NCBI GenBank assembly: GCA_017412025.1
Contig: JAFQOY010000284.1
Coordinates: 1-13,175 of the forward strand
Reading direction: 5' to 3'
Source: Clostridia bacterium
GTDB taxonomy: Bacteria; Bacillota_A; Clostridia; Christensenellales; Aristaeellaceae
DNA length: 13,175 nucleotides
Under the pieces are notes generated by a model, which worked only from the letters and a program-made list of their open reading frames with translations, did not search any database and was not told where the DNA came from. Made by a program: the position numbers and the translations under genes. Positions 7,518 to 13,175 of this stretch are shown in pieces. Each line of letters begins with the position of its first letter. The stretch's first letter is position 1.

Positions 7518-9375
7518 GATGATACACCACCCATTCAAGGATCAAAGCCGCAAGCAGCGCGCAGGCAAGCAGGCCCATCAGATCGACGCTCTGCGCCTGA
7601 CGGCTCCGCACTTGCTCCGCACCTTCTACCCTGTCAATGCGGATCTGCGCGGCCTCCTGCTGTGCGCCGCCCGCGCTCTCCTGCGGCGGCATGCGCACAA
7701 AGAAGTTGAGCATCCGCTCCGTGCCGCCTGCCATCTCCTGCAGAAGCGTATATCCGCCGGGCGCAGCGAGCAGAATGCCCTGCGCTTCCTCCTCAAGCGT
7801 ATGGATGACCATATCCGGCGTCTGCAGGAATTGCTTTTCGCACTTTGCGCCGGCGCTGGGGTATACCGTCACGCCGCAGTCATACTCCTGCGCGCCGAGC
7901 ATCGGCGGCACGCTGAAAGTGAGCATGTTGTGCGCCAAAACCACATAATCGCTCAGAAGCGGCAGATTGCTGTCCTGCAGATCAAAGGGCATGATCAGCA
8001 TCGCGTAGCCGCTCTCCGTCTCGCCCGCAAGCAGGACGGGATAGCTGCCGCATGTCAGCACCGGCGCAAACCTGCCGCTTGACACAACCTCGCGGAAGCG
8101 AACGACCGACGCATCCTTGAGCGTCAGATTCTGCGTCAGCTGCGCGGCCGTCCCCTGCGGCTCATCCCGCACAGCGGCAATCGCCGCGCCGCGCAGCGCA
8201 TCGCCAAAGACGACGCCGACGCTCGCAGGCAGATACCGCGGATTGATCAGCCAGACCGCGCCGTCCTGCGGCATGTTTTCCGGCAGACATCCATCGTAGA
8301 TATACAGGTCGTATCCCTGCGTATCTCCCGGCTTCTCCTGCGTATGCAGATCCACCTGCGCAAACGCGCCGAGCACGCTGCGAAGGAAGTATGTCTTTTC
8401 TCCGGTCAGCAGCACGCGCGCCGTCTTTTCCGGCTTTTTATACAGGCGGTATTCGTTGTCCTGCGGCAGATGATCATCCGCCAGCGCCGCAACGCGCACG
8501 TCCTGATAATCGTACGCCTGCCTGACCAGCAGCGAGACGGCAACCGGCTCCCCATCCGGAAGAAGCACCGCGCCATGCTCCTGCGCCTGGCCGTTCACGC
8601 GCATCTCCATCCTGTCCTGCGCCTGCTTTTCCCCGTTGAGCCACAGCTCAAAAGTTACGTTTGCACTATGTCCCCGGCTGACTGCCTGCACGGTGAACGT
8701 CGTGCCGTAGATCGATCCCTGCGCAGCGAGGGAAGAAAGGCTGACGTTCCATTCGCCGTCTCCGCGGACATTGACTGCCGCAGCGCCTTCGCCGCCCTCT
8801 GCATCCGTATAAAATCTCACGTCCGAACAGCCGCTCTTTTCAGCGATCGCCTGCCCCAGCGCCTGTGCTCCCTCCATATCGCCTGCGCCAAAGCCGCACT
8901 GCGCGCCCTCCAGCGCCGCATGCACCTCGCCCGCGCCGATATGCTCGGCAAGCACCTTTGCCTCGTCTCCCGCCAGAATCACCGTCACGCTGCTGCCCCA
9001 CGGCAGTTTCTGCACGTCCTGCTCAAGGCTGTCCATCGCGCGCGAAAAGCGCGTTTTCCCCTGCGCATCCGCGATGCGCATGCTGCCCGAGCCGTCCACC
9101 ACGGCAATCAGGTGCGTATCCGCGCCCGGCAGCACCACGGACGGATGCGCAACCAGCAGGCACGAAAGCAGTATACCAAGCAGCTGCAGCACAAAGAGGA
9201 CCGCCTTCTTAAGCTTCTGCACGGCCCTGTTCTTTTTTTCATACCGCTGTGCCAGACGCCACAGATAGGTGCTTGACACCGTCCTTGTATCGTATCTGCG
9301 CCGGATCAGACAGACCAGCACAAACACCGCTGCGCACAGCAGCGCCCACAGACCGGAAGGATAGGCAAAACTCAT
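7504..9375 (-). CDS. BatA-like membrane protein with vWA domain
   Basis: The 623-aa protein begins with a BatA (aerotolerance regulator N-terminal) module: FAYPSGLW at the start of TM1 (about 8-24), basic RRR, VSSTYLWRLA, a lysine-rich stretch and TM2 (about 58-77). A vWA domain follows (about 86-200) with VVDGSGSM (Asp94, Ser96, Ser98) and YTDAEGG (Asp191). The position where the metal-site Thr is expected reads GAGDMEGA (Asp166), so metal binding may be altered. A long beta-rich region comes next. A C-terminal TM (about 598-618) ends in the LILEWVVYHREKY tail. Topology puts the vWA and beta region outside the cell membrane. ATG at 9375 overlaps the DUF58 stop as ATGA, and GGAGGAG stands eight bases upstream, so translation is probably coupled. 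In the known Bat/MoxR operons such proteins partner the ATPase in envelope or metal-related maturation; the exact role here is inferred only from context. Confidence 0.9.
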   Translation of the reverse strand: MSFAYPSGLWALLCAAVFVLVCLIRRRYDTRTVSSTYLWRLAQRYEKKNRAVQKLKKAVLFVLQLLGILLSCLLVAHPSVVLPGADTHLIAVVDGSGSMRIADAQGKTRFSRAMDSLEQDVQKLPWGSSVTVILAGDEAKVLAEHIGAGEVHAALEGAQCGFGAGDMEGAQALGQAIAEKSGCSDVRFYTDAEGGEGAAAVNVRGDGEWNVSLSSLAAQGSIYGTTFTVQAVSRGHSANVTFELWLNGEKQAQDRMEMRVNGQAQEHGAVLLPDGEPVAVSLLVRQAYDYQDVRVAALADDHLPQDNEYRLYKKPEKTARVLLTGEKTYFLRSVLGAFAQVDLHTQEKPGDTQGYDLYIYDGCLPENMPQDGAVWLINPRYLPASVGVVFGDALRGAAIAAVRDEPQGTAAQLTQNLTLKDASVVRFREVVSSGRFAPVLTCGSYPVLLAGETESGYAMLIMPFDLQDSNLPLLSDYVVLAHNMLTFSVPPMLGAQEYDCGVTVYPSAGAKCEKQFLQTPDMVIHTLEEEAQGILLAAPGGYTLLQEMAGGTERMLNFFVRMPPQESAGGAQQEAAQIRIDRVEGAEQVRSRQAQSVDLMGLLACALLAALILEWVVYHREKY

Positions 9376-10256
9376 CGGATCAGCTCCTCCACACAGCCCT
9401 TCGTCACCAGCGCTTCCTCCACGCGCTCATCGCTGCGCAGCATCATATACGGTACGCCGCGCGACGCGCAGAACCTGCGCACATCCTCAAGAAACGCCTC
9501 AAGCGCCTGCTGATACGCCCTGAGCGCGCCGCGGTTGACGTCCATGCTCACGCGCTCGCCGTTTGTCTCGCAGTCGCACAGGCTGATCGTGCCGTTGAGC
9601 GTGGGGCTCAGTTCCGAAGGAGACAGCACCTGAATCACGGCCACCTCACGATGACGGCCAAGGAGCGTATCCACCGCCCCCTTCCAGTCGCTGTCCGTGA
9701 GGAAATCAGAGATGATATAGCTCACGCCGTCGTCAAAGCCCGGATTGGGATCGCTGCGGATGGCGGCGCAAAGATCCGTTTCGCCTTCAAAGACGACCTC
9801 CTCCAGCTTCCTGACCGCCGCGTAATAGCTCTCGCGTCCGATGACGCTGCCGCTGAGATCCTCGCACGTCTTCCCCCTCAGCAGCCTGAAGGACACGCAA
9901 TCCATGTTGGACACGGAGAGATAGCCAAGCGCAGCCGCAAGGCGCATCGCCGCCAGCCCCTTCTCCTCTTCAAACCCCATGGAGCGCGACTGATCCAGAT
10001 ACACGCGGTTTCTGCCCTGTTTTTCATCGATAAACCGCTTGATGTAGTACTTTTCAAACCTGCCCGCCAGATTCCAGTCGATCCTGCGCAGATCATCGCC
10101 CTGCACATATTCTCGGTAATCCGCAAATTCCGGCGAGGAACCGTACGCGCGCGAACGTCGTGCACCGCTGAAATGACCGTTTGTCATCTGATGCACATAC
10201 AGATCCAGCGTGTCAAGCGCGGACAGGAATTCGCTGTCGATGATTCTCGAGGCCAT
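9372..10256 (-). CDS. Soluble DUF58 domain protein (vWA-like), MoxR partner
   Basis: The 294-aa protein shows the DUF58 signature at about 44-80: FADYREYVQGDDLRRIDW followed by NLAGR and YYIKRF. It continues into a vWA-like fold with VYLDQSRSM (Asp88, Ser90, Ser92), GETDL (Thr160) and IISDFL (Asp184), so all metal-site positions look intact. No TM segment is visible; longer DUF58 proteins usually carry two, so this is the short cytosolic form. It would sit with the MoxR ATPase on the inner face of the membrane. ATG at 10256 is preferred over an ATG two codons earlier (10262) because AGAGG ends seven bases before the former and only one before the latter. The gap to the MoxR stop is 13 nt. DUF58 proteins nearly always neighbour MoxR ATPases. 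Their biochemical activity is not established. Confidence 0.92.
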   Translation of the reverse strand: MASRIIDSEFLSALDTLDLYVHQMTNGHFSGARRSRAYGSSPEFADYREYVQGDDLRRIDWNLAGRFEKYYIKRFIDEKQGRNRVYLDQSRSMGFEEEKGLAAMRLAAALGYLSVSNMDCVSFRLLRGKTCEDLSGSVIGRESYYAAVRKLEEVVFEGETDLCAAIRSDPNPGFDDGVSYIISDFLTDSDWKGAVDTLLGRHREVAVIQVLSPSELSPTLNGTISLCDCETNGERVSMDVNRGALRAYQQALEAFLEDVRRFCASRGVPYMMLRSDERVEEALVTKGCVEELIR

Positions 10257-10269
10257 CTTCATCCCTCTT

Positions 10270-11265
<996 letters not shown>

Positions 11266-11292
11266 TGCTTTCACTCCTGTCATGGAATTCTC

Positions 11293-12714
11293 TCATATGC
11301 CGTCAAAGTACGCGCTGACCGCCTCCCGCAGCTCCTGCGGGATCGAATCAGCGGATATTTCCTCCAGATACCGCGCATAGTACGCGCCGTATACCTCGCC
11401 ATAGGGCACCGTACCGTCAAGGCTCTCGTCCTTCGGCGCAAGGATCTTCTGGATATTGCCGTTTTCATCCGTCTCGCCCGGCGCATAGCCGCTCAGGCGC
11501 ACCGCCTCCGGCGGATCATAGATGTGCTCGACCTCGGGCGGACTGTATGCCTCTTTCTCCTGGCTGACTGAAGCAGCCGGAGCCAGATTCACCGTTCTGG
11601 CGTTTTCCGGCGCCCAGGATTTGTTTGCATACGGATCGTAGCGCTCCTGATCGGACGGAACGCCCAGAAACTCGCGCACGTATTCCTTCGCATTGCCGAT
11701 CGCCGTCTCAAGAATCTGCGAATTGTCCCGCTTGCCGTAGGCCATCTCCGCCGCCGTCTCAAGGCCGCCTGCGAGCATCATCATACCCTGACGCAGGATC
11801 TCCTGACTGTTATCGCGCAGAGGCTTTGCCAGCGATCCATTGATGTCATACACCAGATCCATCAGCGCGTTCATCTGCTCCATGCCCTCTTTCTGGGCAA
11901 GCTGATGCTCCATGGCGTCAAAAACCATGTTCACCACGTCGATATTGCCATCAAAAATCGCCTCACCCAGCGCCCGCAGGCTTTCATATTCCAGCATCGC
12001 CGCTGCGTAGGTGTCCCTCGGGGTCAGCTCTGCGACAGCCTTTTCCATGTCCTCCATCATCGCGCGGACGCCCGCCAGCGCCGAGAGCTCCACGCTGCCT
12101 GCGTCAAGCTGATCAAGCAGCGCATCCACCTGCGCCAGCAGGGAGGCCCTGTCCTCATCCTGAAGTTCGCTCTCTTCGATGGCGGCTCTCAGGGTTCCGA
12201 TCTTTTCTCTGAGAAGCGCCGCCTCCGCGCTCTCCTGCGTCTGCGCCTGCGGCGTCAGGGCGATCATCTCCTGCGGGACAAGCAGCACAAGCGCCGTCGC
12301 GGCGGCAAGCAGCGTGCAGGCAGCCAGCGCCGCTGCGCTCACACGGAGCTGCAGCGCTCTGGGCGGCACAGCGGCAAGCCGCGCAATGGCGTCCTCCCGC
12401 TGCAGGCGGCAAAACGCGCTTTCCTCGCCCGCAAACTCCACCATCGTCTTAATCCTGTCCTGCCCCACCAGCGCGTCAAGCCGACGGGCAGCCTTCTTCA
12501 TCGTCGGCCTGAACCGCAGCGCATACAGCAGCGCACAGACCGCCGCAAACATGGCGGGCATATACCGCTCAGCCACCAGAGGCATGGCAAACACGCGCCG
12601 CGCGGCCGCCATCGCCAGCCAGAGCGGAAGCACAACAAGACCGCCCGCAGCCACGCTTCGCAGCGCCGCCTCTGCGCCAAGCCTCCTCATATACGGGCGC
12701 AGCACTTTCTTCAC
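11293..12714 (-). CDS. Three-TM membrane protein with large helical external domain, first gene of the MoxR operon
   Basis: I do not recognise a named gene. The 473-aa protein has TM helices at about 19-38, 52-68 and 124-147. Between TM2 and TM3 is a cytosolic loop with AARRLDALVGQDRIKTMVEF, a pattern I associate with DUF4175-like proteins found beside MoxR/DUF58 genes. After TM3 comes a mostly helical, Glu/Ala/Leu-rich region (about 155-370) with coiled-coil character, then a Pro/Tyr-rich, probably disordered stretch and a short acidic C-terminus. By the positive-inside rule the region after residue 148 is outside. The start is uncertain: GGAGG (12732-12736) is followed by GTG at 12729 (too close), ATT at 12726 and GTG at 12714. 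I chose 12714 because it gives a normal basic N-terminus (MKKVLRPYMRR), although the spacing of 17 nt is long. ORF extension to the TTG at 12789 would begin inside the promoter -35 box and is rejected. Confidence 0.78.
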   Translation of the reverse strand: MKKVLRPYMRRLGAEAALRSVAAGGLVVLPLWLAMAAARRVFAMPLVAERYMPAMFAAVCALLYALRFRPTMKKAARRLDALVGQDRIKTMVEFAGEESAFCRLQREDAIARLAAVPPRALQLRVSAAALAACTLLAAATALVLLVPQEMIALTPQAQTQESAEAALLREKIGTLRAAIEESELQDEDRASLLAQVDALLDQLDAGSVELSALAGVRAMMEDMEKAVAELTPRDTYAAAMLEYESLRALGEAIFDGNIDVVNMVFDAMEHQLAQKEGMEQMNALMDLVYDINGSLAKPLRDNSQEILRQGMMMLAGGLETAAEMAYGKRDNSQILETAIGNAKEYVREFLGVPSDQERYDPYANKSWAPENARTVNLAPAASVSQEKEAYSPPEVEHIYDPPEAVRLSGYAPGETDENGNIQKILAPKDESLDGTVPYGEVYGAYYARYLEEISADSIPQELREAVSAYFDGI

Positions 12715-12731
12715 ACCGATGCCAATCACTC

Positions 12732-12736
12732 CCTCC
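12732..12736 (-). promoter_or_regulatory. Ribosome binding site of the MoxR operon's first gene
   Basis: The strong GGAGG on the minus strand is the only good Shine-Dalgarno sequence near the start of the three-TM membrane protein. No ATG lies at a normal distance from it. This leaves an unusual start: ATT at 12726 (spacing 5) or GTG at 12714 (spacing 17). It shows that translation begins downstream of 12732. Confidence 0.55.
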
Positions 12737-12760
12737 GCATCCGGAGCACAATATATAAAT

Positions 12761-12789
12761 AGCGTATCACAAAATACACCTTTCGTCAA
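12761..12789 (-). promoter_or_regulatory. Promoter of the five-gene MoxR-DUF58-vWA operon
   Basis: TTGACG (12789-12784), a 17-base spacer and TACGCT (12766-12761) form a promoter. The weak -10 box is helped by an extended TG one base upstream. The region is distinctly AT-rich within GC-rich surroundings. Transcription would start near 12754. A second reading, TTGATA with TATTTT 18 bases later, overlaps it slightly upstream. It is the only promoter-like site I find ahead of the operon; no clear internal promoter or terminator is seen between the five genes. Confidence 0.6.
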
Positions 12790-13003
12790 TTTTCTATCAA
12801 TTCTCTCCGTTCACTCCGTATAAACCAATGGCACAGACCTTCATCCATGCCGCAGCGCCCATCCGGATTCAATCCGCCTGACGCTTCGCCCGTATCTGCG
12901 CTTTGTTTCCTTTTCCGCATCCATTCCGCCTGCTCCCCGGCCCTGCCGCCAAATGCCTGTTAACCAAAACCATGCACGGCAAAAGCATTCGCCCCAAAGA
13001 ATC
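12790..13003. other. Intergenic stretch without a supported gene
   Basis: These 214 bases lie upstream of the MoxR operon promoter. Short open frames cross it on both strands, but none has family resemblance. A 27-codon minus-strand frame (12924-12841) has a GGGGAG eight bases upstream but no promoter and an unremarkable basic sequence. A 13-bp palindrome (12864-12876) is listed separately. Confidence 0.6.
12864..12876. repeat. 13-bp palindrome upstream of the MoxR operon promoter
   Basis: CGGATT and AATCCG pair perfectly around a central C. It lies about 75 bp upstream of the operon -35 box, too far for a simple repressor site but possible for an activator. It could also be chance. Confidence 0.35.
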
Positions 13004-13038
13004 AAGCCCCGCTCCCGGCGCTGCCGGAAGCGGGGCTT
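13004..13038 (-). terminator. GC-rich hairpin, possible terminator for a minus-strand gene beyond the right edge
   Basis: The outer arms AAGCCCCGCT (13004-13013) and AGCGGGGCTT (13029-13038) pair over ten bases. After one C/A mismatch, CCGGC (13015-13019) and GCCGG (13023-13027) extend the stem around a three-base loop. Read on the minus strand it is followed by GATTCTTT, a moderate U-tract, so it may terminate a transcript entering from the right. On the plus strand no U-tract follows. Confidence 0.55.
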
Positions 13039-13070
13039 CAGACCGTCAACAAAGTATTGTTGACGGTCTG
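13039..13070. repeat. Perfect 14-bp inverted repeat, hairpin 2 of the array
   Basis: CAGACCGTCAACAA (13039-13052) and TTGTTGACGGTCTG (13057-13070) pair without mismatch around the loop AGTA. It abuts the previous hairpin directly. There is no U-tract after it on either strand, so it does not look like a plain terminator. Confidence 0.75.
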
Positions 13071-13071
13071 T

Positions 13072-13103
13072 CGCTGCAAGTCTGCTAACGCATACTTGCA
13101 GCG
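13072..13103. repeat. Inverted repeat, hairpin 3 of the array
   Basis: CGCTGCAAGT (13072-13081) pairs with ACTTGCAGCG (13094-13103). After one mismatch, TGC and GCA add three pairs around the loop TAAC. It starts one base after hairpin 2. Confidence 0.7.
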
Positions 13104-13111
13104 GATAAAAC

Positions 13112-13151
13112 ATCATTTTCTTGTACGCTGCGCGTACGGCCAGAAAATGAT
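13112..13151. repeat. Inverted repeat with internal bulge, hairpin 4 of the array
   Basis: ATCATTTTCT (13112-13121) pairs with AGAAAATGAT (13142-13151). After an asymmetric internal loop (T opposite GGCC), GTACGC (13123-13128) pairs with GCGTAC (13132-13137) around the loop TGC. Confidence 0.7.
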
Positions 13152-13157
13152 ATAGGA

Positions 13158-13174
13158 AGCGGCTTGCAGCCGCT
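13158..13174. repeat. Short inverted repeat, hairpin 5 of the array, at the window edge
   Basis: AGCGGCT (13158-13164) pairs with AGCCGCT (13168-13174) around TGC. It contains CTTGCAGC (13163-13170), the same octamer as the right arm of hairpin 3. The array may continue past the window. Confidence 0.55.
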
Positions 13175-13175
13175 C

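Noticed and set aside
12715..12789. N-terminal extension of the three-TM protein to a TTG at 12789
   Set aside because: The TTG is part of the -35 box, upstream of the expected transcript start. The extension is AT-rich promoter sequence and would precede the ribosome site.
12841..13116. 91-codon minus-strand open frame through the hairpin array, and its 27-codon end (12924-12841) with GGGGAG upstream
   Set aside because: The longer frame crosses three hairpins and has no family features. The shorter one has a fair ribosome site but no promoter and an ordinary basic sequence, so evidence is insufficient.
13004..13174. CRISPR array or integron attC site as explanation for the hairpin cluster
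   Set aside because: The hairpins are all different in sequence, so there are no regularly spaced direct repeats. No integrase or Cas gene and no attC core sites are visible.

Overview
The window is GC-rich, with strong Shine-Dalgarno sequences, good sigma-70 type promoters and tightly packed operons. The gene content (an exported two-FMN-domain flavoprotein reductase, a cytosolic GH42 beta-galactosidase, a MepA/NorM-like MATE transporter and a MoxR-DUF58-BatA cluster) suggests an anaerobic, carbohydrate-using member of the Clostridia (Bacillota), probably gut-associated. This placement is inference from gene style. No rRNA or marker gene is present to confirm it.

Left part (1-4895). A divergent pair of transcription units leaves a short control region at about 1315-1471. 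Leftward is the 5' part (438 codons) of a secreted flavoprotein reductase of the fumarate/urocanate reductase type. It has a signal peptide, two FMN-binding (flavinylation) domains in tandem and an FAD-binding domain that runs off the window edge. Rightward, from a near-consensus promoter, runs a two-gene operon: a MATE-family transporter and, 29 nt later, a GH42 beta-galactosidase with both catalytic glutamates and the four zinc-site cysteines. A long bidirectional hairpin terminator (4896-4945) separates this operon from the convergent unit to its right.

Right part (4941-12789, all minus strand). One five-gene operon reads, in transcription order: a three-TM membrane protein with a large external domain; a MoxR-family AAA+ ATPase; a soluble DUF58 protein; a BatA-like membrane-anchored vWA protein; and a large membrane protein with vWA, GATase1-like and vWA domains in series. 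Spacings are 27 nt, 13 nt, a 4-nt ATGA overlap and a 14-nt overlap, so the genes are almost certainly co-expressed. Positive-inside topology puts the ATPase and DUF58 in the cytosol and the large domains of the three membrane proteins outside the membrane. That arrangement suggests an ATP-driven machine working across the cell envelope. The family is widespread but its substrate here is unknown, and this operon is the best candidate in the window for an under-described system.

Right edge (12790-13175). No credible gene is seen. The stretch holds the operon promoter, a 13-bp palindrome and an array of five successive hairpins (13004-13174) that no gene explains.
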